Shown: piece after piece, positions 1 through 8,149 of the stretch
How the letters are laid out: each line of letters opens with the position of its first letter
How positions within the stretch are numbered: position 1 is the first letter of the stretch
Assembly (NCBI GenBank): GCA_016934645.1
Contig: JAFGSL010000409.1
Location: 1 to 20,819 of the forward strand
Direction of reading: 5' to 3'
DNA: 20,819 nucleotides
Origin: Anaerolineae bacterium
GTDB taxonomy: Bacteria; Chloroflexota; Anaerolineae; B4-G1; SLSP01
The notes under the pieces: model-generated
Seen by the model: the letters and a program-made list of their open reading frames with translations, nothing else
What the model was told of the DNA's origin: nothing
Databases searched by the model: none
Position numbers and translations under genes: made by a program

Positions 1-1737
1 CATTACTTCTTGTTCAAACACCGGCGCGCCGACGGCGAAATCCGCGACGTAGAGGTGTACAGTGGACCGATCCAGGTAGCCGGTCGGACAGCGTCGTTTG
101 CTATCATCCACGATATTACCGAGCGCCGGCTGGCGGCAGAAGCCCTGCGCCGTTCCGAGGCGCTTTATCGCCGGGCCATCGAGGTCATCGGCGCAGTGCC
201 CTACTATCTGGAATACGCCCCCAACGCCTATGGATTTATCGGGGAAGGTATCTATCAACTGACTGGTTACACGCCAGCGGAGATGACGCCCGAACTGTGG
301 GAATCGCTCGTGCAGAAATCCATTATGCTGGATAAGGCCGGTGGATTGGAGCGTGATGTCGCGATGCGGTTCGCGTACGAAGGACAACTCGAGGTTTGGA
401 AGAGTGATGATCTCATCCGCACTCGCGATGGGCACACGCGCTGGGTGACGGATGCCGCGGTCGAGATCCCGGATGAGGGCGGCCACCCACGCTCTTCACT
501 CGGTATCCTGGTCGATATCACCGAACGCAAACAGACCGAAGAAGCTTTGCGCGACACAAACCAGCGACTTGAAGAAACGTTGACCGAATTGCGCGATGCG
601 CAGAAACAGATGATGCACCAGGAACGCCTGGCGGCGGTGGGACAACTGGCCGCCGGCATCGCGCACGATTTCAACAACATCCTCGCCTCCATCGTCCTGT
701 ACACTCAAATGTCGCTGCGCACCGAACTGCCACCGCAAATCCGCCAACGTCTGGAGGTGATCGCGCAGCAGACCAACCGCGCGGCCGAATTGGTCCAGCA
801 AATCCTCGATTTTGGTCGCCGGGCGGTGTTGGAGCGCCAACCGCTGATGCTGGGTTCGTTCTTGAAGGAAGTGGTCAAGTTGCTGCAACGCACACTGCCT
901 GAAAACGTTCAGATTGACCTGACCAGCGATTCTGGCGAGTATCTTATCCTTGCCGATCCCACGCGCATCCAGCAGGTGGTGGTGAACCTGGCCCTCAACG
1001 CGCGCGATGCCATGCCGAACGGCGGGGAACTCCACATTTCTCTAGCCAGAATTTCGGGACAACAGATCAACTGCGTAGATTGCGGACCGGTCTTTGGCGG
1101 CGAATGGGTCGAGATCGCGATCGCGGATACCGGCTTTGGCATTCCTCCTGAGGCTTTGCCGCACATCTTCGAACCGTTCTTTACCACGCGCGCGCCCTTG
1201 GGACATGGGTTGGGGCTGGCGCAGGTGCATGGTTTGGTCAATCAACACGGAGGACACATTGCGGTGGAAACTGACGTTAGCAAGGGAACCACGTTTCGTC
1301 TTTACTGGCCCGCGCTGCTGGCAGAGGCGTCGAAGCCTATAGCCCATACAACGGACGAGATCGTCCAGGGGAAGGGAGAAACCATCCTGGTTGTGGAAGA
1401 CGACGCCCTCGTGCGCGCTGCGCTGGTGGATACGCTGGAGTCGTTCGGTTATCAAATCATCGAGGCTGCGAATGGACAGGCGGCGCTCGCCATCCACGAA
1501 GCTCACGCCAGCGACATTGCCTTGGTGCTGAGTGACTGGGTTATGCCGGCGATGGGCGGTCTGGAATTGGTGTGCGCGTTGCAAGCTCGTGATCCCGCAC
1601 TCAAGGTGCTGATGCTGACCGGGCATCCGTTGAGCCAGGAGACCCGTGAAACCGTTCCCGCCAACGTCGTCGGCTGGACGCTCAAGCCGCCCAGTCTAGA
1701 ACAGTTGGCGCGCGATTTACACAAAGCATTAGCGTAA
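1..1737 (+). CDS. Hybrid PAS sensor histidine kinase with C-terminal receiver domain (5' end outside window)
   Basis: This is the C-terminal part of a sensory hybrid kinase: it would autophosphorylate on histidine and pass phosphate to its own receiver. Residues are counted from the codon at position 10. A PAC-like tail (about 1-45, ending DITERR) is followed by a full PAS/PAC domain (about 50-172, ending DITERK), a short coiled coil and a HisKA domain with H-box AHDFNN (H219). The ATPase domain shows the N-box (N330), the G1 motif DTGFGIP (D373), FEPFFTT and GHGLGLAQVHG. The receiver (about 455-573) has E463/D464/D465, phospho-acceptor D509 in LSDWVMP, T537 and K559. A CxxC pair (C355, C358) lies in the ATPase domain. 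No transmembrane segment is visible in the part present. The reading frame is open to the first base, so the real start is upstream. The kinase gene ends 9 nt before the next gene. Its signal is unknown. Confidence 0.93.
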   Translation, partial: HYFLFKHRRADGEIRDVEVYSGPIQVAGRTASFAIIHDITERRLAAEALRRSEALYRRAIEVIGAVPYYLEYAPNAYGFIGEGIYQLTGYTPAEMTPELWESLVQKSIMLDKAGGLERDVAMRFAYEGQLEVWKSDDLIRTRDGHTRWVTDAAVEIPDEGGHPRSSLGILVDITERKQTEEALRDTNQRLEETLTELRDAQKQMMHQERLAAVGQLAAGIAHDFNNILASIVLYTQMSLRTELPPQIRQRLEVIAQQTNRAAELVQQILDFGRRAVLERQPLMLGSFLKEVVKLLQRTLPENVQIDLTSDSGEYLILADPTRIQQVVVNLALNARDAMPNGGELHISLARISGQQINCVDCGPVFGGEWVEIAIADTGFGIPPEALPHIFEPFFTTRAPLGHGLGLAQVHGLVNQHGGHIAVETDVSKGTTFRLYWPALLAEASKPIAHTTDEIVQGKGETILVVEDDALVRAALVDTLESFGYQIIEAANGQAALAIHEAHASDIALVLSDWVMPAMGGLELVCALQARDPALKVLMLTGHPLSQETRETVPANVVGWTLKPPSLEQLARDLHKALA

Positions 1738-1746
1738 CAGGAGACG

Positions 1747-2670
1747 ATGACGATACAGATACCGGAATATTTTCTGCGTAAAGCCGCCCGCCAATTTGGT
1801 GATGCTGGTCCGGGATGGGTTCGACACTTACCGTCATACCTGGCGCGTTGTGAAGACCAATGGCAATTGACCGAGTGTGTACCTGCGGACAACCTGTCGA
1901 TCAACCTGGTGTGTTACGCGCACTCCGTGATGTACGGCGACGTCGTGCTCAAGATCGAAGGGCCACACACCGAGCGCTACACGGAGATGATAGCCTTACG
2001 TCTCTACGCGGGACGTCATGCGTGCACGAGCTTTGCAATGGATGAGGAAATCGGCGCCATCCTGTTGGAGCGTATTGTCCCAGGGTACGACCTACGCAAG
2101 ATTCCCGATAAGCGTGAACAACTCGAGATCGGCGCGGAGGTGATCGCGAAGCTGCCGATCCCGCTCGACAAGATGTATGGTCTGCCCTACTACGGGGATT
2201 GGGTGACCAGAGCCATCGCCACGACTCACGCGCAGTATCATCCAAGTCCTCGAATGATTGCCATGATGGATGCCACGGCTGATCTCTTCTACAAAATCTT
2301 TCCTGGCGACGAACCGCACTACCTGCTCCACGGTGACCTTCACCACGAAAACATGCTTCGTCACAGCGATGGTGAATGGAAGATCATCGATCCACAGGGC
2401 GTGATCGGTGCACCGTTTATGGAATCGGGGCGGTTTATTCAGAACCACGTGATTGATCAGGATAACGTGTTCCACTGGGATACACTCGACGATACGGTGG
2501 CCTATTTCGCCACGCGGTTAGGCGAGAGCAAATATACTATCGCCAGCGCTTTCTTTATCCTACACGTTCTGAGCACATGCTGGGGCTACGAGATGAACTA
2601 TGAAGATGATTGTCTTGCCCGGCTGATCGACGAGCGTGAGGGTGTGCTGAAGTACGTGAGAGAAGTCTGA
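1747..2670 (+). CDS. APH(6)/hydroxyurea-resistance-type kinase (aminoglycoside phosphotransferase fold)
   Basis: This is a 307-residue cytoplasmic kinase of the protein-kinase-like APH fold, which transfers ATP phosphate to a hydroxyl of a small molecule. The catalytic loop HGDLHHEN (D197) and the metal-binding segment IDPQGVIG (D215) are characteristic. The continuation GAPFMESGRFIQN resembles the streptomycin 6-kinase/hydroxyurea kinase branch (PF04655) more than the choline-kinase branch. The N-terminal lobe includes NLVCYAHSVMYGDVVLKIEGP, where the lysine of VVLKI is the likely ATP-binding residue. The length is normal for the family. The ATG at 1747 has a CAGGAG ribosome binding site (1738-1743) with short spacing. 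It follows the sensor kinase by 9 nt and is probably co-transcribed with it. The true substrate cannot be read from sequence; resistance is possible but unproven, because many environmental members act on unknown metabolites. Confidence 0.85.
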   Translation: MTIQIPEYFLRKAARQFGDAGPGWVRHLPSYLARCEDQWQLTECVPADNLSINLVCYAHSVMYGDVVLKIEGPHTERYTEMIALRLYAGRHACTSFAMDEEIGAILLERIVPGYDLRKIPDKREQLEIGAEVIAKLPIPLDKMYGLPYYGDWVTRAIATTHAQYHPSPRMIAMMDATADLFYKIFPGDEPHYLLHGDLHHENMLRHSDGEWKIIDPQGVIGAPFMESGRFIQNHVIDQDNVFHWDTLDDTVAYFATRLGESKYTIASAFFILHVLSTCWGYEMNYEDDCLARLIDEREGVLKYVREV

Positions 2671-2698
2671 TCCATTGAACGGTTAAGGAGAAAAGTCT

Positions 2699-3145
2699 AT
2701 GCGTTCAGAAGCAACAACCGTAGAAGAATACCTGACTGAGTTGTCCCCGGAACGGCGCGCGATTGTGGAAACCGTGCGCGCGGCGATTCTGGAAAACCTG
2801 CCCGCGGGTTATGAAGAAGCAATGAACTGGGGAATGATTACCTACCAGGTGCCGCTATCCATCTACCCCGATACCTACAACGGGAAGCCCCTCATGTATG
2901 CGGCGCTGGCATCACAGAAGAACTACCTCTCGTTGTACCTGACCGGGGTCTACATCGATGCGGAAGCACGGCAAGCCTTTGAGACTGCATACCAAGCCAC
3001 CGGAAAACGCATGGATATTGGCAAATCATGCGTGCGTTTTCGGACACTGGACGATCTTCCGCTGGAGTTGATCGGTCACAGCATCGCGGCCATGGAACTG
3101 GACGAATTTGTCGAACGGGTCAAACAAGGCCATCGCCCAGATTAG
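2699..3145 (+). CDS. DUF1801 domain protein
   Basis: This 148-residue soluble protein resembles the DUF1801 (YdhG-like) family. Supporting segments are the N-terminal helix EEYLTELSPERRAIVETVR, the EAMNWGMITYQVP motif with its conserved Trp-Gly, the strand LMYAALASQKNYLSLYLTG, and the C-terminal GKSCVRFRTLDDLPLELI. The family's biochemical role is not settled; it has a small alpha/beta ligand-binding-like fold. The start ATG at 2699 is preceded by AAGGAG at 2685-2690 with 8-nt spacing. It lies 28 nt after the APH-type kinase, so it may be part of the same transcript. The palindromic element at 3175-3239 begins 29 nt after its stop codon. No signal peptide or membrane helix is seen. Confidence 0.82.
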   Translation: MRSEATTVEEYLTELSPERRAIVETVRAAILENLPAGYEEAMNWGMITYQVPLSIYPDTYNGKPLMYAALASQKNYLSLYLTGVYIDAEARQAFETAYQATGKRMDIGKSCVRFRTLDDLPLELIGHSIAAMELDEFVERVKQGHRPD

Positions 3146-3174
3146 ACCCACAAACGATTGGAGGAAAATCTTTC

Positions 3175-3239
3175 GACATGGATGCACAAGATATACAGGA
3201 TCTTAAAATATAATCCTGTGCATCCTGTATATCCATGTC
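3175..3239. repeat. Imperfect 27-bp palindrome built of 9-nt units
   Basis: The left arm is 3175-3201, the loop 3202-3212 and the right arm 3213-3239. Arm against reverse complement matches at 22 of 27 positions, and in RNA two of the five mismatches become G-U pairs. The arms are made of degenerate 9-nt units: ATCCTGTGC, ATCCTGTAT and ATCCATGTC in the right arm, and the complementary series on the left. A perfect TATAAT (3209-3214) spans the loop and the start of the right arm. It sits in the gap between the DUF1801 gene and the dehydratase. It could act as a transcript-stabilising or terminating hairpin, or be a dispersed palindromic repeat. The structure is seen directly; any function is inference. 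Confidence 0.75.
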
Positions 3240-3259
3240 ATTTTCAAGAGGAGAGCAGG

Positions 3260-4414
3260 ATGAAAATCAAAGCCATTGACATTGTCAAAGTCAACGTGCC
3301 GCAATCGCCGTCGAAAACTCCGCCGCGCCGTCCGGGATGGGCCGTAGAGGCTGAGGTGGCGAACCCTATGTCGCGTTACCCCAAAGTAAAGCGCCATCGT
3401 AACCTCTGGCTGCCGCGTTGGGAAAGCGCCTGGGTCAAGGTGACGGCAGAGGATGACACGTGGGGGCTGGCGACGCTGAGTTACGCCCGCGCGACACAGC
3501 CCGTTGTCGATCACCTGGCCTCGCAATTGGTCGGCGAGGACTGCATGGCACTGGAAAAACTGGCGGATATGATGTTCCGCATGACCAAGCCTTATGGCTC
3601 CGTCGGATTAACCTCGTATGCCATCAGCGGCATCGACCTGGCGCTGTGGGATCTCAAGGGCAAGTTACTCGGCCAACCGGTCTACGCGCTGCTCGGCGGC
3701 CCGCAGAAGGAACGTATATATTGTTACGCCACCGGCAACGACGTGGACTGGTACAAGGAACTCGGCTTCACCGCCTTCAAGCTGGCCTGTCCCTACGGCC
3801 CCGCCGATGGGCTGGATGGCCTCTACAAAAACGAGGCCTTCGTCGCTCAGGCGCGCGAGATCATCGGCGACGAGAGCGATCTGATGCTCGACTGTTGGAT
3901 GGCCTTCGACGTCGAGTATACTGTCCGTCTGGCGGAGTTGCTGCGCCCATACCGCCTCAAGTGGCTGGAAGAGTGCCTGCTCTCGGAGGACTTCGACGCG
4001 CACGTCGCGCTGCGCCAGCGGCTCCCCTGGCAGGGATTGGCGACAGGCGAGCACTGGTACACTCACGTTCCGTTCCAGTGGGCGATTCGCCATCAGGTAG
4101 TGGACATCCTTCAACCGGACATCAACTGGGTGGGCGGGATGAGCACGTGCCAGAAAATCGCGGCAGCGGCGGACGCGGGCGGCGTGAGCGTGATCCTGCA
4201 CGGCGGCGGACTCACAGCCTACGGGCAGCACTTCACCTACGCCACACCCTCCGCGCCGTGGTGCGAATACTTCGTCGGTTCGCCGCCCGGTGTGCCGCTG
4301 GAAGAAGCTGCGCGGCTACCGGGTGTCGCCGTACCAAAAGACGGCTACCTTGTTCCCAATGACGCGCCTGGCTTTGGGATCGACGTCGTTCCAGAATGGC
4401 TGGAGTCTTTTTAA
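3260..4414 (+). CDS. rhmD: L-rhamnonate dehydratase-like enolase-superfamily enzyme
   Basis: This 384-residue protein belongs to the mandelate racemase/muconate lactonizing group and most resembles L-rhamnonate dehydratase, which converts L-rhamnonate to 2-keto-3-deoxy-L-rhamnonate plus water. Shared features with the E. coli enzyme are ANPMSRYP near the N-terminus, SGIDLALWDLKGKLLGQPV, LMLDCWM (metal ligand D211), LKWLEE (E237), TGEHW (E264), ILQPDINWVGG and the HGGG segment with probable catalytic base H314. The ligand spacings (26, then 27) are close to those of the known enzyme. I chose ATG 3260 because AGGAGAG lies just upstream and the homology begins at MKIKAID. An in-frame ATG at 3158 would add 34 residues encoded mainly by the palindromic element. 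The dehydratase family is secure. The exact sugar acid is likely rhamnonate, but a related deoxy- or lyxonate-type acid is possible. The next gene follows after 12 nt. Confidence 0.85.
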   Translation: MKIKAIDIVKVNVPQSPSKTPPRRPGWAVEAEVANPMSRYPKVKRHRNLWLPRWESAWVKVTAEDDTWGLATLSYARATQPVVDHLASQLVGEDCMALEKLADMMFRMTKPYGSVGLTSYAISGIDLALWDLKGKLLGQPVYALLGGPQKERIYCYATGNDVDWYKELGFTAFKLACPYGPADGLDGLYKNEAFVAQAREIIGDESDLMLDCWMAFDVEYTVRLAELLRPYRLKWLEECLLSEDFDAHVALRQRLPWQGLATGEHWYTHVPFQWAIRHQVVDILQPDINWVGGMSTCQKIAAAADAGGVSVILHGGGLTAYGQHFTYATPSAPWCEYFVGSPPGVPLEEAARLPGVAVPKDGYLVPNDAPGFGIDVVPEWLESF

Positions 4415-4426
4415 GGAGGTTTTCCT

Positions 4427-5341
4427 ATGAATGAAGACACTCCAATTCAGAACCCACATCAGAAACGAATGTTGGTTGTCTGCGCCTGGGTATCTATCTT
4501 ACTGATCTCGGATTTGCCGGACATTCTGTATAACGCGATTTTTGGAGAAATTCCTGATTGGTTGATGTGGGGCAAGGTATGCTTTCTTGCGCTATTCCTT
4601 GCCTTGACTTTCTTCTGGAAGCAAGTACGCCCTCTGCTCCCCTATGTGTTCGTCATGTTGGTTCTCTACACAGCCTTGATTGTCTCAGAGTGGGTAAGGA
4701 CATCGGCTTGGTGGGTGGGTTTGATCGATGAAACACAGCCGTCCTTTTTTCTCGCATGGCTGAGAGCATTTGTGCGTGACACAGGTGTTGCGCTGGCGGT
4801 TATCGCTGCGCTGTGGATCGTGAAGCGCCGCCGGAACGCATTTTTCCTCACCAAAGGGCAACTCGACGCGCCCATCGAACCGGTGCTTTGGCTGGGGATC
4901 GGGCCGGGAGAATCGTGGCGTGTGTTCGGTTTGATCTTTGCCTTCGCGGCGGCATTGCTCGTTGCGCTTCCTACATTCCTGGCGATGCGTCCCTCACTCG
5001 ATGTGCTGCTACGTGCAACCCGATTGCTCCCCACCGCTGTGCTGCTTGCGATCATCAATGCCTTCAACGAGGAGATGTACTTTCGCGCAAGCCTGCTTTC
5101 GACGTTACCTGCGATCATCGGCAAGAACCACGCGCTGCTGATCAACGTTGCCTTCTTTGGATTGGCTCATTACCTGTATGGTTCACCGCCGGGTATCCTC
5201 GGCTTTCTGATGACGGGTTTCCTGGCGTGGCTGTTGGGAAAGAGCATGCTGGAGACAAAGGGCCTCTTCTGGCCGTGGTTTATCCATTTCCTACCCGATG
5301 TGGTCATCTTCTTCTCTTATGCCATCGATTGGGTACAATGA
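4427..5341 (+). CDS. CPBP-family intramembrane metalloprotease (CAAX protease-like)
   Basis: This 304-residue polytopic membrane protein has about eight hydrophobic segments. The C-terminal half carries the CPBP/Abi (PF02517) signature: NAFNEEMYFRASLL with the Glu-Glu-x3-Arg motif (E215, E216), FFGLAHYLYG (H248), and FWPWFIHFLPD (H287). These residues are expected to hold catalytic zinc within the membrane. Family members include CAAX prenyl endopeptidases and bacteriocin self-immunity or processing proteins; the natural substrate here is unknown. The SD AGGAGG overlaps the end of the dehydratase gene (TAAGGAGG, 4412-4419) and ATG 4427 follows, so the two genes are tightly linked. Its presence between two sugar-utilisation genes is unexpected and gives no clear functional hint. 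Confidence 0.88.
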   Translation: MNEDTPIQNPHQKRMLVVCAWVSILLISDLPDILYNAIFGEIPDWLMWGKVCFLALFLALTFFWKQVRPLLPYVFVMLVLYTALIVSEWVRTSAWWVGLIDETQPSFFLAWLRAFVRDTGVALAVIAALWIVKRRRNAFFLTKGQLDAPIEPVLWLGIGPGESWRVFGLIFAFAAALLVALPTFLAMRPSLDVLLRATRLLPTAVLLAIINAFNEEMYFRASLLSTLPAIIGKNHALLINVAFFGLAHYLYGSPPGILGFLMTGFLAWLLGKSMLETKGLFWPWFIHFLPDVVIFFSYAIDWVQ

Positions 5342-5351
5342 GAGTGTACAT

Positions 5352-5370
5352 GCCGGCTTCAGCCGGTTTT
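5352..5370 (+). terminator. Weak hairpin plus short T-run after the CPBP gene
   Basis: CCGGC (5353-5357), loop TTCA and GCCGG (5362-5366) form a 5-bp GC stem, with an extra G-U pair at its base, followed by TTTT (5367-5370). This has the shape of a factor-independent terminator, but the stem and T-run are short. Partial read-through into the transporter gene is plausible. Prediction only. Confidence 0.3.
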
Positions 5371-5428
5371 CCCCGGCGCATATGATTGCCGGAACCTGCA
5401 ACTTGAAACTTTAACCAGGAGGTGTGAA

Positions 5429-6841
5429 GTGGGAGTACGAAAGCCACAAGAAGCGCAGCATGGCGGTGTGCGGTTGAGTCTGAGCTACAAAGTCATCTGG
5501 GGGGTGGCGGCTCTGGGGACGTCTTTTGTCTCCGGGACGTATGGCGCGCTGCTCCCCATCTTCTACCAGGATTACCTGGGCCTGAGCGCGCGGTGGATCA
5601 CCATCGCGTCAGCGATCTACGCGATCTGGAACGCGATCAACGATCCGCTGTTCGGCTACATCACCGACAGCACCAAATCGAAGTTGGGGCGGCGTATCCC
5701 CTACATGCGCTACACGGCCCCGTTCCTGGCGCTGACGTTCATCCTGGTGTGGTTCGCGCCGCGCGGCGCGGGATCGAGCACGCTCTTCGCCTGGATGCTG
5801 GGCACGATGCTCCTCTACGACACCGCGTACACCATCATCGGCCTGGTCTACTCGGCGCTGCTGCCCGAAGTGACCGAGTCGGACGCCGAGCGCAACGGCT
5901 TGCAGATTTCGGCGTCGCTCTTCGGCCTGCTGGGGATGATCCTGGGGTTCGTGATCCCTGATTTCTTCCGCCCGAAGGCCGGCACCTCACCCTCGTTCGC
6001 GCCGTTGCAGATTTCGATGATCGTCGTGGGCATCTTCAGTGCTGCGATGATTATCATCACCACGCTTAGGGTGCGCGAACGGCCCGAGTTTCACCTGGTG
6101 GATAAGCCGATCAAGCTAATCCCGGCGCTCAAGTACACGTTCACCAGCCGGGCGTTCCTCATCCTGGTGGCGCAAAACTTTATGTCGATCCTGATGCAAT
6201 CGTTGCTCCTGGGCGCGCTATTCTACGTCGCCGACTACGTGCTCCAAACCAGTTCGATGCTGCTCATCGCCTGCCTGTTCATCCCGCTCATCATCGGCGT
6301 GCCGTTGACGGCGGTGCTGCGCCGCCGGTGGGGCGTTGTCGGCGCACAGCAGGCGCTGCTGGTGGTTGCCGGGATTGCACTGGTGTCCATTATGCTCGTG
6401 CCGACCGCGCTAATCCCCGTCTGCCTGGTCCTCGCAGGATTTGGCCTGGCAGGACCGCAAACGCTGACGAACGTGCTCTTCGCCGAGGTCGCCGACGAGG
6501 ACGAGTTGCGCTCCGGCGTGCGGCGTGAGGGCGCTTTCTTCGGCGTCAATGCGCTGTTGACCAAACCGGCACAATCGGTGGCGCTGGCGCTGATGCCGTT
6601 CATTCTTCAGGTGACGGACTTCGTCACGCGCGATGCCAATCAGGGGCAGATTTTCCTGGACCAACCCGCCGGTGCGATTTGGGGTATCAAAGCGCTCGTT
6701 GGGCTGATTCCCGGCTGCGCGATGCTCCTCGGCGCACTGATCCTTGTCTGGTTCCCGTTGCGCGGCGATTATCTGAAGAAAGTACAGGATGATGTGCTGG
6801 CCCTCCATGCCCAAAAACACGCACAGCTCGCTGAGGACTGA
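5429..6841 (+). CDS. GPH-family sugar:cation symporter (MFS_2)
   Basis: This 470-residue, about 12-helix inner-membrane transporter belongs to the glycoside-pentoside-hexuronide:cation symporter group. The family signature lies between helices 2 and 3: residues about 72-92 read DPLFGYITDSTKSKLGRRIPY, the Asp-Pro-x2-Gly-x3-Asp-x-Thr...Gly-Arg-Arg pattern. An internal half-repeat follows, with FADVADEDELRSG-like acidic sequence in the cytoplasmic loop (AEVADEDELRSGVRREG) that is also typical. It starts at GTG 5429 behind AGGAGG (5417-5422, spacing 6). It follows a dehydratase for a sugar acid and precedes a URO-D-like gene, so it probably imports a sugar, glycoside or sugar acid used by this group. 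The exact substrate and coupling ion cannot be assigned. The C-terminal tail is charged and cytoplasmic. Confidence 0.88.
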   Translation: MGVRKPQEAQHGGVRLSLSYKVIWGVAALGTSFVSGTYGALLPIFYQDYLGLSARWITIASAIYAIWNAINDPLFGYITDSTKSKLGRRIPYMRYTAPFLALTFILVWFAPRGAGSSTLFAWMLGTMLLYDTAYTIIGLVYSALLPEVTESDAERNGLQISASLFGLLGMILGFVIPDFFRPKAGTSPSFAPLQISMIVVGIFSAAMIIITTLRVRERPEFHLVDKPIKLIPALKYTFTSRAFLILVAQNFMSILMQSLLLGALFYVADYVLQTSSMLLIACLFIPLIIGVPLTAVLRRRWGVVGAQQALLVVAGIALVSIMLVPTALIPVCLVLAGFGLAGPQTLTNVLFAEVADEDELRSGVRREGAFFGVNALLTKPAQSVALALMPFILQVTDFVTRDANQGQIFLDQPAGAIWGIKALVGLIPGCAMLLGALILVWFPLRGDYLKKVQDDVLALHAQKHAQLAED

Positions 6842-6922
6842 CTTCTCAACGGATCGAACGAATTTTTACGGATTCGACTATCTGACTAACGACTACCAGA
6901 CCGCTTTCAAGGAGTTTTATCA

Positions 6923-8149
6923 ATGACGACATCACGCGAACGAGTGTTACAAGCTTTGAACTTTCAGACGCCCGACCGGATGCCCAAAGATTTGGGCGGG
7001 ATGCGTTCCACGTCCATCAGTGCCTTTGCTTATCCCAAATTGATCGAAGCCCTGGGCCTACCACCGCGCCTGCCGCGTGTTGAAGACACCGGGCAAATGC
7101 TGGCGTTGCCTGAGCTGGATGTGCTCGACGCCCTCGGTATTGACGTGGTCGCCATCCTCGACGGTACGACCAACGCCTTCGACCAGCCGAAATTATGGCA
7201 TGAGTACGACTTCAACGGGCGACTTCCGGCGTTAGTACGCCATCCCGATAATTTCCGCACCTTGCCGGACGGCACGATTCTGCAAGGGCGCGGCCAGCGT
7301 ATGCCGCCATCTTCCCACGTCTTCGACGAAGAGCACGGCGGACAGCCGCTTGACCTTTCCGCCGACTTGCCCAAACTCGATCTGAAGCAACTCCGCCAAT
7401 CTATGCAATCCGGCATTATTCAAGATGAACGCATTATTTCTATCCGTGGTTTGTGCCGCCGCGTACGCGACTCCAGTGACCGGGCTGTGTTCTTCAACGA
7501 CGGCGCGTTGCAGGCGAGGATCGGGATCGGTGCACACAGCGGCCTGGCGATCTTTCCCATTCTCTGCATCACCGAACCGGATTACGTGACCGAGTTGCAC
7601 GAAATCGTCACGGAGCGCACCTTGGCGAACGTCCGCGCGCTGCTGCCCGAAATCCACCAGGACATCGACATCATCATGCTGACCGCCGACGATTGGGGCA
7701 CGCAGAACAACCTCATCGCCTCACCCAAAGTCTACCGCGAGTTGTTCCTGCCCTACTACCGCCGTCTCACCGACGAGTGCCACCGCATCGCCCCGCAGGT
7801 GAAGCTCTTCATGCACTCCTGCGGCGCGATCTACAACCTGATCGACCTGGTGATCGAGAGCGGGTTCGATATCCTCAATCCTGTGCAGTGGTGCGCCGGG
7901 AAGCATTCGTACCGGGAGTGGAAGGACAAAGCCCAACGCCAGTCCGCTGGCGCTCGGATTGCGCTATGGGGCGGCGGCGTCAATTCGCAGGTCACGTTGC
8001 CACTCAGTTCCGTGGACAATGTACGGCGCGAAGTTGCCGAGGTCACGGCGTATATGAACCAGGACGGCGGCTACGTTTTCTGCAACATCCACAACATCCT
8101 CGCCGAGATCGAGCCGGAGAAGGTTATTGCGATGTATAAGGGAGCATGA
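6923..8149 (+). CDS. URO-D superfamily protein with a methyltransferase-type zinc site
   Basis: This 408-residue protein has the uroporphyrinogen decarboxylase-like TIM barrel. It starts SRERVLQALNFQTPDRMPKD, the usual URO-D-family opening. It carries MHSCGAIYNLIDLVIESGFDILNPVQ with the H298-x-C300 pair, and a later cysteine, C387, in YVFCNIHN. An HxC pair plus a distal Cys is the zinc-thiolate site of MtaA/MtbA-type corrinoid methyltransferases and is not expected in haem-pathway HemE, so haem synthesis is unlikely. Relatives occur in sugar and aromatic catabolic clusters with poorly defined roles. The ATG at 6923 is preceded by AAGGAG (6909-6914). It lies 81 nt after the symporter. I see no corrinoid protein in the window. 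The family is secure; the reaction is not. Confidence 0.85.
   Translation: MTTSRERVLQALNFQTPDRMPKDLGGMRSTSISAFAYPKLIEALGLPPRLPRVEDTGQMLALPELDVLDALGIDVVAILDGTTNAFDQPKLWHEYDFNGRLPALVRHPDNFRTLPDGTILQGRGQRMPPSSHVFDEEHGGQPLDLSADLPKLDLKQLRQSMQSGIIQDERIISIRGLCRRVRDSSDRAVFFNDGALQARIGIGAHSGLAIFPILCITEPDYVTELHEIVTERTLANVRALLPEIHQDIDIIMLTADDWGTQNNLIASPKVYRELFLPYYRRLTDECHRIAPQVKLFMHSCGAIYNLIDLVIESGFDILNPVQWCAGKHSYREWKDKAQRQSAGARIALWGGGVNSQVTLPLSSVDNVRREVAEVTAYMNQDGGYVFCNIHNILAEIEPEKVIAMYKGA

Noticed and set aside
3158..3259. Upstream in-frame ATG extending the dehydratase by 34 residues
   Set aside because: The added part is encoded mainly by the palindromic element and lacks similarity to the family; ATG 3260 has a good ribosome binding site.
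6923..8149. Assignment of the URO-D-like gene as haem-pathway hemE
   Set aside because: The HxC plus distal Cys zinc set and the sugar-gene neighbours fit the methyltransferase-like branch, and no other haem genes are present.
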